A DNA stretch of 64,000 bases from CAVRTM01 sp963724015 (GTDB taxonomy: Bacteria > Actinomycetota > Actinomycetes > Actinomycetales > Dermatophilaceae): positions 310,001-374,000 of the forward strand of contig CAVRTM010000004.1 in NCBI GenBank assembly GCA_963724015.1, given 5' to 3'. Below the pieces are notes generated by a model that saw nothing but the letters and a program-made list of their open reading frames with translations, ran no database searches and had not been told where the DNA came from. Both the position numbers and the translations under genes were made by a program. Of the stretch, positions 49,710-60,387 are shown piece after piece; position 1 is the first letter of the stretch, and each line of letters begins with the position of its first letter.

Positions 49710-50543
49710 ATGACTCCGCCCGCCCCGGGCCGACACCGAGTACCCCGACCGCGCCACAGCACGCGTGGCGCGGCCATCGAAAGGCCGTTCGTGCTCTCTT
49801 CCGCTCTTCGCCGTCCGCTCGTGACGACCACCGCCGCGCTCGCCGTCATCGGTGCCTCGGCAGCCGGTTTCGCCCACCAGGGCAGCTCCACCGCGTCCTA
49901 CACCGTCAGCTCCGAGGCCGCCACGCAGTCCTCCGAGCAGGACGCCGTCTCGGCCCAGGACGCCGCAGCCCTCGCCAGGGCCAAGAACGAGGGCGCCCAG
50001 CGCGCCTCCGCGGTCGCCGAGAAGGCCCGCCTCGCCGCCGTCGCCAAGGCCGCGAAGGCCCGCAAGGCCGCCGCCGCGGCCAAGGCCGCCAACATCGCGA
50101 AGGCCCGCAGGGCCGCCGCCGTCGCCAGGGCCGCCCGCGCGGCGAAGGCCGCCCAGGCGGCCCGCCAGGCCGAGCAGCGCCGCGCCGCCAACGCCCGCGC
50201 CGCCCGCGCGCAGCAGCGTGCCTCGATCGCCGCCCGGGTCTCCTCCGACCCGCGCGGCACCGCCCGCATCATGCTCGGGAACTACGGCTGGAGCTCAGGC
50301 CAGTTCGGCTGCCTGGACTCGCTGTGGACCAAGGAGAGCGGCTGGAACTCGCACGCCAGCAACGGCTCCTCCGGCGCCTACGGCATCCCGCAGTCGCTGC
50401 CCGGCTCCAAGATGGCCAGCGCCGGCTCCGACTGGCAGTCCAACCCGGCCACCCAGATCAAGTGGGGCCTGCAGTACATCAAGGACGTCTACGGCTCGCC
50501 GTGCTCCGCGTGGAGCCACTCCCAGGCCGTGAACTGGTACTGA
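49710..50543 (+). CDS. Secreted lytic-transglycosylase-like protein with Ala/Lys-rich coiled region
   Basis: 277 residues from ATG 49710 with ggagg 5-9 nt upstream. A long N-terminal basic region precedes a signal-anchor helix (LVTTTAALAVIGASAAGFAH, about residues 39-58). Residues about 90-180 are an Ala/Lys/Arg-rich helical repeat (AKAAKARKAAAAAKAANIAK type), like a cell-wall-binding stalk. The C-terminal 95 residues are a lysozyme-like transglycosylase domain: FGCLDSLWTKESGWNSHASN contains the catalytic Glu, followed by GAYGIPQSLPGSKMASAG. It probably cleaves or binds peptidoglycan. Convergent with fumC. Confidence 0.9.
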   Translation: MTPPAPGRHRVPRPRHSTRGAAIERPFVLSSALRRPLVTTTAALAVIGASAAGFAHQGSSTASYTVSSEAATQSSEQDAVSAQDAAALARAKNEGAQRASAVAEKARLAAVAKAAKARKAAAAAKAANIAKARRAAAVARAARAAKAAQAARQAEQRRAANARAARAQQRASIAARVSSDPRGTARIMLGNYGWSSGQFGCLDSLWTKESGWNSHASNGSSGAYGIPQSLPGSKMASAGSDWQSNPATQIKWGLQYIKDVYGSPCSAWSHSQAVNWY

Positions 50544-50570
50544 TCGGCCCTGCCCCGCAGCGCTGGTCAG

Positions 50571-50617
50571 ACGACGGCGACCCGCACACCCCCGAAGGGT
50601 GTGCGGGTCGCCGTCGT
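50571..50617. terminator. Bidirectional hairpin terminator between transglycosylase and fumC
   Basis: A perfect 21-bp inverted repeat (50571-50591 and 50597-50617; left arm begins acgacggcgacccgcacacc) with loop ccgaa. A GT-T stretch follows on the plus strand. It lies 27 bp after the transglycosylase stop and 29 bp after the end of fumC on the other strand. Confidence 0.85.
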
Positions 50618-50646
50618 TCCCGGGCCGGTACGGCGCCGCCGGATCC

Positions 50647-52036
50647 TCAGCGGGGCGGTCGCGCCATGGCCAGCAGGTCCAGCGCCTCATCCAGCTGGGC
50701 CTCGCTGAGCTCACCGGACGCCACGTGGCCGCGGGAGAGCACCACCTCGCGGATCGCCCGGCGCTGGGCGATGGACTCCTTGGCCACGGCGGCGGCCGCC
50801 TCGTAGCCGATGTAGCGGTTCAGCGGCGTGACGATCGCCGGTGAGCCCTGCGCCAGGTCCAGGCAGCGCTCCTCGTCGGCGGTGATCCCGTCGACGCAGC
50901 GGTCGGCCAGCAGCCGCGCGCTGGAGGCCAGGAACGTCAGCGACTCCAGCAGGCACCGGCCGATCACCGGCAGCATGACGTTGAGCTCGAAGTTGCCGCT
51001 GGCCCCGGCCAGGGTGATCGTCGCGTCGTTGCCGATCACCTGGGCGCACACCATCAGCGTGGCCTCCGGCACGACCGGGTTGACCTTGCCCGGCATGATG
51101 CTCGACCCGGGCTGCAGGTCGGGCAGGTGGATCTCGCCGAGCCCCGCCCGGGGCCCCGAGCTCATCCACCGCAGGTCGTTGCAGATCTTGGTCAGGCTGA
51201 CCGCGACCACCTTGGCGGCGCCGCTGAGAGCCACGAGGGCGTCCTGGGTGGCCTGGGCCTCGAAGTGGTTCTCCGCCTCGCGCAGCGCGATGCCGCTCTC
51301 CTCGGCGAGCGCGGCGGTCACCGCGGCGGCGAACCCCGGTGCGGCGTTGAGTCCCGGTGCCGGCCGCCGTGCCGCCGAGCGGGAGCTCGGCGGCGCCGTC
51401 GGCGGCCTGCAGGACCCGGGCCCGCCCGAGCTCGACCTGACGGGCGTAGCCGGAGAACTCCTGGCCCAGGGTCACCGGCACCGCGTCCATCAGGTGCGTG
51501 CGGCCGGCCTTGACGACGGAGGCGAACTCGGCCTCCTTGCGCCGCAGGGACGCCTCCAGGTGCGCCAGCGCCGGCGCCAGCTCCTGCGCCACGGCGGTCG
51601 TGGCGGCCAGCCGGATCGCGGTGGGGAACGTGTCGTTGGAGGACTGGCCGGCGTTGACGTGGTCGTTGGGGTGGATGTCGAGGCCGGACTGCAGACGCGC
51701 CAGCCGGGCGACCACCTCGTTGACGTTCATGTTGGTCGAGGTGCCCGAGCCGGTCTGGAAGACGTCGATCGGGAAGTGCTCGTCGTGCCGGCCGGCGGCG
51801 ACCTCCCGCGCCGCCGCCTCGATCGCGGCCGCCCGGTCGGCGTCCAGGGCGCCCAGCTCGGCGTTGACCCGGGCGGCGGCGGCCTTGATCCGGGCCAGGG
51901 CGTGCACGATCGGCGGGGGGATGGTCAGCCCCGAGATCGGGAAGTTCTCGACCGCGCGGGCCGTCTGGGCTCCCCACAGGGCGTCGGCCGGCACGCGGAC
52001 CTCGCCCATCGAGTCGTGTTCGATGCGTTCGCTCAT
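50647..52036 (-). CDS. fumC: Class II fumarate hydratase, frameshifted
   Basis: About 462 residues after removing one insertion near 51352. It interconverts fumarate and malate in the TCA cycle. Blocks in order: MGEVRVPADALWGAQTARAV, VFQTGSGTSTNMNVNEVVA (the TGSGT..MN site), HPNDHVNAGQSSNDTFPTA, GRTHLMDAVPVTLGQEFSGY and the fumarase/aspartase signature GSSIMPGKVNPVVPEA. Length is standard for FumC. Confidence 0.96.
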
Positions 52037-52107
52037 GCGCTCATCCTCGCCCTGCGGCGGGGTCCGGCGCAGCGCGGGGCGCGGGCGACCCGCCGTACCG
52101 GCGGTGC

Positions 52108-53071
52108 TCAGAGCTTGCGGAGGCGGACCCGGCGGACGCTGTGGTCCTCGCCCTTGGACATCACCAGCGACGCGCGGCCGCGGGTCGGGCGGACGTTCTC
52201 GGTGAGGTTGGGCTCGTTGATCGTCGCCCAGATGTGCTCGGCCGTGGCGCGGGCCTCGTCGTCGGAGAGCGCGGCGTAGCGGTGGAAGTAGGAGTTGGGG
52301 TCGGGGAAGGCCGTCTCGCGCAGCCGGAAGAAGCGGTCGACGTACCACCGCCTGATGTCCTCGATGCGGGCATCGACGTAGACCGAGAAGTCGAAGAAGT
52401 CGCTCACGGCCAGCCCGGTGCGGCCGTCGGGCTGCACGCGCGGGGGCTGCAGCACGTTCAGGCCCTCGACGATGAGCACGTCGGGGCGGTGCACGACCGC
52501 CCGCTCGCCGGGGACGATGTCGTAGGTCAGGTGGGAGTAGACCGGTGCGCTCGACCCGCTCGGACCCGGCCTTGACCTCGGCGACGAACCGCAGCAGGGC
52601 CCGGCGGTCGTAGGACTCGGGGAAGCCCTTGCGCTGCAGCAGCCCCCGGCGCTCGAGCTCGGCGTTGGGGTAGAGGAAGCCGTCGGTGGTGATCAGCTCG
52701 ACCCGGGGCGTGCCGGGCCAGCGGGCCAGCAGCTCGCGCAGGATCCGGGAGGTCGTGGACTTGCCGACCGCCACCGACCCGGCGACCCCGATGACGAACG
52801 GGGTGCGCTCGGGCTGCTCGCGCAGGAAGTCGGTGGTGACGCGGTGCAGGCCCGCGGTGGCCCCGACGTAGAAGTTGAGCAGCCGCGACAGCGGCAGGTA
52901 GACCTGCTCCACCTCGTGCAGGTCCAGCCGGTCGCCGAGGCCCCGCAGCCGGGTCACGTCCTCGACGGTCAGGCTGAGCGGGTGGTGGTCGCGCAGCCGG
53001 GCCCACGCGCCGCGGTCGAGCTCGACGTAGGGCGAGGGGAGGCTGTGGCTGGCGTGCGGCACGCCGGTCAT
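52108..53071 (-). CDS. coaA: Type I pantothenate kinase CoaA, frameshifted
   Basis: About 320 residues after removing one insertion near 52553. It phosphorylates pantothenate in the first step of coenzyme A synthesis. The P-loop is VIGVAGSVAVGKSTTSRILR, then ELITTDGFLYPNAELERRGL, DVLIVEGLNVLQ, FFDFSVYVDARIEDIRRWY and NPYFHRYA-like PNSYFHRYAAL, all diagnostic of bacterial CoaA. Divergent from glmS with only 57 bp between start codons. Confidence 0.96.
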
Positions 53072-53115
53072 TGTGGCCCACGGCCCGTCTGCGCGGGGCA
53101 CGGCCCGAGCGACGT

Positions 53116-53121
53116 TAGGCT
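53116..53121 (+). promoter_or_regulatory. Putative -10 box (TAGGCT) of leaderless glmS
   Basis: TAGGCT is followed by exactly 7 nt (gcagccc) and the ATG at 53129. No Shine-Dalgarno is present, so translation is probably leaderless. Confidence 0.55.
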
Positions 53122-53128
53122 GCAGCCC

Positions 53129-54989
53129 ATGTGTGGAATCGTGGGTTACGTGGGTCCGGGCGTCGACGGCAAGGCGCTCGACGTGGTGATGGAGGGCCTC
53201 GCCCGGCTGGAGTACCGCGGGTACGACTCGGCCGGTGTGGCCCTCGTCGACGGCGACCACGTCGCCACCCGCAAGCGCGCCGGCAAGCTGGCCAACCTCG
53301 TCTCCGCGATCGGGCACGAGCCGCTCCCGGCGTCCAGCACGGGCATCGGGCACACCCGCTGGGCCACCCACGGCGGCCCCACCGACGTCAACGCCCACCC
53401 GCACCGCGGTGGCGACGACGGCAAGCTGGCGCTGATCCACAACGGCATCATCGAGAACTTCCACGCCCTACGGGGTGGCCTGCAGGCCGACGGGGTGACC
53501 TTCCTGTCCGAGACCGACACCGAGGTCGTGGCCCAGCTGCTGGCCCGGGCCTACGACAAGGTCGGCGACCTGACCGAGGCCATGCGCGAGGTCGTGGGCG
53601 GCCTGCACGGCGCCTTCACCCTGCTGGCCGTGCACGCCGACCAGCCCGGTGTGGTCGTCGGCGCCCGCCGCAACAGCCCCCTGGTCGTCGGCCTCGGCGA
53701 CGGGCGAGACCTTCCTCGGCTCCGACGTCGCCGCGTTCATCGGGCACACCCGCGAGGCGCTGGAGCTCGGCCAGGACCAGATCGTCACGATCACCCCCGA
53801 GGGCGCCACGGTCATCGGGTTCGACGGCACGCCGGCCCAGGGCACGCAGTACCACGTCGACTGGGACGCCGCCGCCGCGGAGAAGGGCGGCTACGAGACC
53901 TTCATGGAGAAGGAGATCAACGACCAGCCGCACGCCGTCGGCGACACCCTGCTCGGGCGCACCGACGAGGCCGGCCGACTGGTCCTGGACGAGCTGCGGA
54001 TCTCCGAGGAGGACCTGCGCAGCATCGACAAGATGGTCGTCATCGCCTGCGGGACGGCGGCCTACGCCGGCATGGTCGCCAAGTACGCCATCGAGCACTG
54101 GACCCGCATCCCCTGCGAGGTCGAGCTCGCGCACGAGTTCCGCTACCGCGACCCGGTGGTCAACGAGCGCACCCTCGTGGTCTCGATCTCCCAGTCCGGG
54201 GAGACGATGGACACCCTGATGGCGGTCAAGCACGCCCGCGACCTCGGCGCGCGCACCATCTCCATCTGCAACACCCACGGCTCGACGATCCCGCGCGAGT
54301 CCGACGCCGTGCTCTACACCCACGCCGGCCCCGAGATCGCCGTCGCGTCCACCAAGGCGTTCCTGGCCCAGATCACCGCCTGCTACATCCTCGGGCTCTA
54401 CCTCGCCCAGCTGCGCGGCGGCACCTACGCCGACGAGGCGCAGGCGGTGATGAAGGACCTGCACGAGATCCCGGCCAAGCTGGAGAGCGTGCTCGGCAAC
54501 CTCGACCGGGTCCGCGAGATCGCCCGCTTCATGGCCGACACCCGCTCGGTGCTCTTCCTCGGCCGCCACGTCGGCTTCCCCGTCGCGATGGAGGGCGCGC
54601 TCAAGCTCAAGGAGCTGGCCTACATCCACGCCGAGGGGTTCGCCGCGGGCGAGCTCAAGCACGGCCCGATCGCGCTGATCGAGCCCGGCCAGCCGGTGTT
54701 CGTGATCGTTCCCTCGCCCAGCAGCGAGCACGGCCTGCACGGCAAGGTCGTGTCCAACATCCAGGAGATCCGCGCCCGCGGCGCCCGCACCCTGGTGATC
54801 GCCGAGGAGGGGGACGAGGACGTCGTCCCGTTCGCCGACGAGGTCATCCGGGTCCCCGCGACGCCGCCGCTGCTCGCGCCGCTGCTGACGGTCGTGCCGC
54901 TGCAGGTCTTCGCCCTCGAGCTGGCCACGGCCAAGGGCCTGGACGTCGACCAGCCGCGCAACCTGGCCAAGTCGGTCACGGTCGAGTAG
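53129..54989 (+). CDS. glmS: Glutamine-fructose-6-phosphate aminotransferase, frameshifted
   Basis: About 619 residues after removing one extra G near 53703. It makes glucosamine-6-phosphate for peptidoglycan and mycothiol. The N-terminal glutaminase starts MCGIVGYVG with the catalytic Cys as residue 2, fixing the start codon. EYRGYDSAGVAL, GHTRWATHGGPTDVNAHPH and HNGIIENF follow. The sugar isomerase half has two SIS domains (IACGTAAYAGMVAKY; ISQSGETMDTL; LGRHVGFPVAMEGALKLKEL) and ends KSVTVE. It heads the forward run to tsaD. Confidence 0.97.
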
Positions 54990-55005
54990 GGCCCAGGCGC
55001 TCCCC

Positions 55006-55356
55006 GTGATCATCGGAGTCGGCATCGACGTCGTCGACGTCGCCCGGTTCGGGCAGACCCTGGACCGCACGCCGCGGCTGCGCGAGCGGCTGTTCACCGA
55101 CCAGGAGCGCGACCTCGGGCTGAACTCCCTGGCCGCCCGGTTCGCGGCCAAGGAGGCCCTGGCCAAGGCGCTCGGGGCGCCGGTCGGCCTGCACTGGACC
55201 GACGCCACGGTGCTGCGCGGGGCCGACGGCCGCCCGCACCTGCAGGTGCGCGGCACCGTGCAGGCCCGCGCCGACGAGCTCGGTGTGCACGACCTGCACG
55301 TGTCCCTGTCCCACGACGCCGGCATCGCGTCGGCGGTCGTCATCGCCGAGGGTTGA
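55006..55356 (+). CDS. acpS: Holo-[acyl-carrier-protein] synthase
   Basis: 116 residues from GTG 55006, 16 bp after glmS. It transfers 4'-phosphopantetheine from CoA to the acyl carrier protein. The Mg2+-binding IGVGIDVVDVARF at the start and FAAKEALAKALGA (the second conserved block) are complete, and VSLSHDAGIASAVVIAE ends the protein. An intact frame of usual length. Confidence 0.96.
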   Translation: MIIGVGIDVVDVARFGQTLDRTPRLRERLFTDQERDLGLNSLAARFAAKEALAKALGAPVGLHWTDATVLRGADGRPHLQVRGTVQARADELGVHDLHVSLSHDAGIASAVVIAEG

Positions 55357-55366
55357 GGGAGGCGCC

Positions 55367-56852
55367 GTGATCGAGGCGTACGACGTGAGCAGCGTCCGTG
55401 CCGCCGAGGGGGCCGCGATGCGCGAGCTGCCCGAGGGGACCCTGATGGACCGTGCGGCGCGCGGCCTCGCCGACGTCGTGGCGGTCCGGCTCCGCGAGCG
55501 CGCCGGCCGCCGCGTCGTCGCCCTCGTCGGCGGCGGGGACAACGGTGGTGACGCCCTGTATGCCGTCGCCGCGCTGGCCGAGGAGGGCGTGGCCGCCGCG
55601 GTCGTCACCGTGTCGGAGCACCCGCACGCGGCGGGACTGGAGGCGGTGACCGCGGCCGGGGTCGAGGTCGTCGCCTCGCTCGGCGAGCAGGCGGACCCGC
55701 GCGCCGTCGAGCTGGTGCAGGAGGCGGACGTCGTGCTCGACGGAGTCCTCGGCATCGGCGGCCGGCCCGGGCCTGCCGCCCGCGGCCGAGGCCGTGGTGC
55801 GCGCCGTGCCGGACGAGTCGATGGTCGTGGCGGTCGACCTGCCGAGCGGCGCCGACCCGGCCGGTGAGGTCTCGGCGCCCGCGACGGTGTTCGCGGACGA
55901 GACGGTCACCTTCGGGATGGTCAAGCCGGTGCACCTGCTGCCGGCGACGGAGCCGGCGGTCGGGGTGCTCACCGTGGTCGACATCGGCGTCGAGCCGGTC
56001 GGGGCGCCGTCCGTGCAGCGGCTCACCCACGACGACGTGGCCGCCCTGTGGCCGGTGCCCGGACCGGCGGACGACAAGTACTCCCGCGGGGTGCTGGGCG
56101 TCGTCGCCGGCGGCGAGGGCTACACCGGTGCGCCGCTGCTCAGCGTCACGACCGCCGTGGCGGCCGGCGCCGGGATGGTCCGCTACGTCGGGCCGCCGAC
56201 CCCCACCATGCTGATCCGCACCGCCGTGCCCGAGGCGGTGCACGGGGTCGGGCGGGTGCAGGCGTGGCTGGTCGGGCCCGGACTGGACCCCGGCGACGAC
56301 ACCGCGCCCGGCCGGGCCCAGCGGGGCGCCGCGCTCGAGGCGCTCGCCTCGGGGGCGCCGTGCGTCGTGGACGCCGGCGGCCTCGAGCTGCTCGAGCGCG
56401 GGCCCCGACCCGCGCCGACCCTGCTCACGCCGCACGCCGGCGAGCTGGCCCGGCTGCTCACCCGGCTGGACCGGCCGGTCGAGCGCGCCGAGGTCACGGC
56501 CGCCCCGCTCCAGCACGCCAGGTGGCTCGCCGAGCTGACCGGCGCCACCGTCCTGCTGAAGGGGTCGACCACCCTGGTCGTCGACCCCGGCCCCGGTGCG
56601 GTGGTGCGCTCGCAGGCCGACGCGCCGGCCTGGATGGCGACCGCCGGCTCCGGTGACGTGCTGGCCGGGCTGGCCGGGACCCTGCTGGCCTCGGGGCTGT
56701 CGCCGCTGGACGCCGGCAGCCTGGCGGCGCTGGTGCACGGCCTCGCCGGCGACGCCGCCAACCCGGGCGGGCCGGTCCGTGCCCTGGCGGTCGCCACCGC
56801 CATACCGGCGGTCGTGGCGGGGCTGCTGGCCCGCGGGCGGCACCGGTCCTGA
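55367..56852 (+). CDS. nnrDE: Bifunctional NAD(P)H-hydrate epimerase / dehydratase, frameshifted
   Basis: About 494 residues after removing one insertion near 55778. It repairs hydrated NAD(P)H. The N-terminal YjeF epimerase domain has VALVGGGDNGGDALYAVAAL and VDLPSGADPAGE. The C-terminal ADP-dependent dehydratase (carbohydrate kinase-like) domain has DDKYSRGVLGVVAGGEGYTG, LLTPHAGELARLL, TVLLKGSTTLV and ATAGSGDVLAGLAGTLLA. A gagggagg site precedes GTG 55367. Between acpS and alr, as in many actinobacteria. Confidence 0.95.
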
Positions 56853-56865
56853 GAGACTGACTCCG

Positions 56866-58062
56866 ATGAGTGCCCAGCCGGCCGGACCTGCCGCCGACCC
56901 CCGTTCCAGCCCGCGCGAGGCGATGCGCGGGCTGCCCTCGCGTGCCGTCGTCGACCTCGGTGCCATCCGCGACAACGTCGCAGCCCTCGCCGCGCACGCG
57001 GGGTCGGCCGCCGTCATGGCCGTGGTCAAGGCCGACGGCTACGGGCACGGCCTGCTGCCCAGCGCCCGCGCGGCCGTCCGCGGCGGCGCGACCTGGCTCG
57101 GCGTCGCCCAGCTCGGGGAGGCGATGGAGCTGCGCGCGGCGGGGCTCACCGTGCCGGTGCTGTCCTGGCTGCACGTGCCGGGCAGCGACTTCGCGGCGGC
57201 GATCGCCGCCGACGTCGACCTGTCGGTCTCGGCGCTCTGGGCGCTGGAGGAGGTGGCCGCCGGTGCCCGCGCCCTCGGCCGCACCGCCCGCATCCACCTC
57301 AAGGTGGACACCGGGCTGGGCCGCAACGGCGCGTTCGGGGACGACTGGCCGGTGCTGGTCGACGCGGCGCGCAGGCTGGAGGCCGAGGGCGCCGTCCGCG
57401 TGGTCGGGGTCTGGTCGCACTTCGCCTACGCCGACGCGCCCGCCCACCCCACCGTCCGGCTGCAGCAGGAGCGGTTCGTCGAGGCGGTCGCGCTGGCGGA
57501 GCGGGCCGGCTGCCGGCTGGAGGTGCGGCACCTGGCCAACTCGGCCGCCACCTTGACCAACCCCGGCGCCCACTTCGACCTGGTCCGTCCCGGCCTCGCG
57601 GTCTACGGCCTGTCGCCGGTGCCGGACCTCGGGGACCCGGCGTCGTTCGGGCTGACCCCGGCGATGACGTTCGCGGCCGACCTCGCGGTGACCAAGACCG
57701 TGCCCGCCGGCCAGGGGGTCAGCTACGGGCACCAGTACGTCACCGGGCGGGAGACGACCCTCGCGCTGGTCCCGGCCGGCTACGCCGACGGGATCCCGCG
57801 CAACGCGACCAACGTGGGGCCCGTCACCATCGGAGGAGTGCGTCACACGGTGTCCGGGCGGGTATGCATGGACCAGTTCGTCGTCGACGTGGGCCCCGAG
57901 CAGCAGGTGCGACCCGGCCAGGAGGTCGTGATCTTCGGTCGTGGCGGGGCGGACGGGCCCACGGCCGAGGACTGGGCCGCGGCGACCGGGACGATCTCGT
58001 ATGAGATCGTCACCCGCGTCGGCGCCCGCGTGCCCCGGATCTACGTTGGAGGAGAGCAGTGA
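56866..58062 (+). CDS. alr: Alanine racemase
   Basis: 398 residues, intact. It makes D-alanine for peptidoglycan. The PLP lysine is in AAVMAVVKADGYGHGLLPSA, the substrate-side Tyr region is VSYGHQYVTGRETTLALVPA, then GYADGIPRN and RVCMDQFVVDVG. A Pro/Ala-rich tail of about 20 residues precedes the domain. The start of the next gene overlaps its stop by 4 bp. Confidence 0.97.
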   Translation: MSAQPAGPAADPRSSPREAMRGLPSRAVVDLGAIRDNVAALAAHAGSAAVMAVVKADGYGHGLLPSARAAVRGGATWLGVAQLGEAMELRAAGLTVPVLSWLHVPGSDFAAAIAADVDLSVSALWALEEVAAGARALGRTARIHLKVDTGLGRNGAFGDDWPVLVDAARRLEAEGAVRVVGVWSHFAYADAPAHPTVRLQQERFVEAVALAERAGCRLEVRHLANSAATLTNPGAHFDLVRPGLAVYGLSPVPDLGDPASFGLTPAMTFAADLAVTKTVPAGQGVSYGHQYVTGRETTLALVPAGYADGIPRNATNVGPVTIGGVRHTVSGRVCMDQFVVDVGPEQQVRPGQEVVIFGRGGADGPTAEDWAAATGTISYEIVTRVGARVPRIYVGGEQ

Positions 58063-59240
58063 GCAGCCCGCGCCGAAGGACCCTCACCGGGCTGGGCGTC
58101 GGCCTCGTCGCCGCCGGCGCGACCGCGGCGGCGGGCGTGGCCACCGACCGGCTGGTGCGCGCCCGCAGCACGGCCCGGGCGCTGGACGGCACCGACTCCT
58201 ACGACGTCGTGGCCGACAAGGAGCTGGTCGTCCTCGCCGACGACGGCGTGCCGCTGCACGTCGAGGTCGACGAGCCCCGGGGCGACGCGCCGGTGCGGGA
58301 CGTGGTGCCCACGGTGGTCTTCTCCCACGGCTACACCCTCAGCCTGCGCAGCTGGGTCTTCCAGCGGCGCGCCCTGACCGAGGCGGGCTACCGCGTCGTG
58401 GTCTGGGACCAGCGCGGCCACGGCCGCTCGGGCACCGGGAGCAAGGAGTCGGCCAACATCGACCAGCTCGGCCGCGACCTGGCCCGCGTCATCGCCGAGG
58501 CGGCGCCCGAGGGGCCGCTCGTGCTGGTCGGGCACTCGATGGGCGGGATGACGATGATGTCCCTCGCCGTGGACCACCACGCCCTGATCCGCGAGCGCGT
58601 CCTCGCCGCGGCCTTCATCGCCACCAGCCCGGGCAGCCTGGACGAGGTGTCCTGGGGGTTCGGCCCGACGCTGGGCAAGGTGCTGCACCGGTTCGGGCCC
58701 CTCGCGGTCGCGCAGCTGGCGTCCCGGCAGGCGCTGGTCTCCTCGGTCCTCAAGGCCGGCAGGGACGTCGAGGACTTCTTCGTCGACCGCTACTCCTTCG
58801 CCTCCCCGGTGCCGCTGAGCATCGTGCGGCTGACGGCGGACATGATCTTCGGCACCCGCATGGAGGTCATGGCCCAGTTCATGGTGACCTTCGACAGCCA
58901 CGACAAGCGCGAGGCGCTGGAGCAGTTCAACGGCGTCGAGACCCTCGTGCTCAACGGGAAGCAGGACCTGCTGACCCCTCCCGCGCACAGCGAGGAGATC
59001 GTGCGCCTCATCCCCGGCGCCGAGCACGTGATCGTCAACGACGCCGGCCACATCATCATGCTGGAGCACCCCGACACGGTGAACCAGCAGCTGCTGTCAC
59101 TGGTCGAGCGCGGCCTGCGCGCCCGGTCCGATGAGGAGCACCGCGCCCGCACGACCGGTGTACGTCGCACCGTGACCGACCTGGCGCAGCAGCGCCGGGT
59201 GGCCAAGCTGCGTCCCGGCCGCCGCCGCCATGTCTCGTGA
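58059..59240 (+). CDS. Alpha/beta hydrolase in the tsaE operon
   Basis: 393 residues from GTG 58059. An N-terminal hydrophobic helix (LTGLGVGLVAAGATAAAGVA) suggests membrane anchoring. Then an alpha/beta hydrolase: VVFSHGYTLSLRSWVFQRRA (oxyanion), VLVGHSMGGMTMMSLAVDH (nucleophile Ser), ETLVLNGKQDLLTPPAHSEE (Asp) and NDAGHIIMLEHPDT (His). It lies between alr and tsaE in many actinobacteria. The substrate is unknown. Its 3' end overlaps tsaE by 11 bp. Confidence 0.92.
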   Translation: MSSPRRRTLTGLGVGLVAAGATAAAGVATDRLVRARSTARALDGTDSYDVVADKELVVLADDGVPLHVEVDEPRGDAPVRDVVPTVVFSHGYTLSLRSWVFQRRALTEAGYRVVVWDQRGHGRSGTGSKESANIDQLGRDLARVIAEAAPEGPLVLVGHSMGGMTMMSLAVDHHALIRERVLAAAFIATSPGSLDEVSWGFGPTLGKVLHRFGPLAVAQLASRQALVSSVLKAGRDVEDFFVDRYSFASPVPLSIVRLTADMIFGTRMEVMAQFMVTFDSHDKREALEQFNGVETLVLNGKQDLLTPPAHSEEIVRLIPGAEHVIVNDAGHIIMLEHPDTVNQQLLSLVERGLRARSDEEHRARTTGVRRTVTDLAQQRRVAKLRPGRRRHVS

Positions 59241-59704
59241 GACCACGCTCGCCACGGCGGAGGACACGCGGCGCTGGGGCCACCGGCTGGCGCAGGTCCT
59301 TGCCGCCGGCGACCTCGTCGTCCTGACCGGCGGTCTGGGCGCGGGCAAGACGACGCTGACCCAGGGGCTCGGCTGAGGGGCTGGGGGTCCGCGGCCCGAT
59401 CACGTCGCCGACGTTCGTCATCGCCCGCGTGCACCCCTCGCTCGTCGGCGGCCCCGACCTGGTCCACGTCGACGCCTACCGGCTCGGCGGGGTCGCCGAG
59501 CTGGACGACCTGGACCTGGACGCCTCGCTCGACGAGGCGGTCACGGTCGTCGAGTGGGGGCACGGGCTGGCCGAGGGGCTGGCCGAGGACCACCTGGAGG
59601 TCACGCTGCGCGGCGACGCCGCCCGCACGGTCGCCCTGTCGGCGCGCGGCCCGCGCTGGGCAGGAGCCGAGGCCGCCGCGGCCCTGGACGCCCTTGCTCG
59701 TTAG
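59230..59704 (+). CDS. tsaE: tRNA threonylcarbamoyladenosine biosynthesis ATPase TsaE, frameshifted
   Basis: About 157 residues after removing one extra G near 59373 (ggctgagg for gctgagg). It energises the t6A-forming TsaBDE complex. The Walker A motif is VVLTGGLGAGKTTLTQGLG. ITSPTFVIAR, VHVDAYRLGG and VTVVEWGHGLAE match the family. The frame break falls right after Walker A. It belongs with tsaB and tsaD in the same run. Confidence 0.95.
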
Positions 59705-59714
59705 CCTGAACCCC

Positions 59715-60387
59715 GTGCTGCTGCTCGCGATCGACACCTCCACCTCCGCGATCACCGTCGCCGTCCACGACGGGTCGTCGGTGCTGGCCGAGTCCAGCAC
59801 CCTCGACGCCCGGCGCCACGGCGAGCACCTCGCGCCCGGCGTCGTCCGGGTCCTGCAGGAGGCGGGGCGCAGCGCGGCCGACGTGACCGCGGTCGTCAGC
59901 GGGCTCGGGCCCGGACCGTTCACCGGCCTGCGGGTGGGGCTGGTCACGGCGCGCACCTTCGCCTTCGCCCGCGGCATCCCGGCGCTCGGCGTCTGCAGCC
60001 TGGACGCCCTCGCGCACCAGGCCTGGCGTGAGGGCGCGGTCACCGGTGGCTTCGTCGTGGCGACGGACGCGCGGCGCAAGGAGGTCTACTGGGCCCGCTA
60101 CGACGTCACCGACCAGGGCGCCGTCCGCGACCACGGAGCCCGCGGTGGCGGCCCCGGCCGTGGTGGCCGCGGAGCTCGACGGCGCGCCGGTCGTGGGACG
60201 GGGTGGGCTGCTCTACCCCGAGGTCCTGCCGGGGCGGGTCGGCCCGCTCGACGTCAGCGCCGGGCACCTGGCCGACCTGGCCGCCCGGCTCCTGGCCGCC
60301 GGCGCCGACCTGTCGGACGTCGAGCCGCTCTACCTGCGCCGGCCGGACGCCGTGCCGACCGCCGAGCGCGCGCAGGCGGTCCGGTGA
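59715..60387 (+). CDS. tsaB: TsaB, t6A biosynthesis protein, frameshifted
   Basis: About 223 residues after removing one insertion near 60126. It is the scaffold partner of TsaD. The ASKHA-fold motif LLLAIDTSTSAITVAVHDG opens the protein, and VSGLGPGPFTGLRVGLVTAR is the TsaB signature. GTG 59715 is the chosen start. Its TGA overlaps the rimI GTG. Confidence 0.95.
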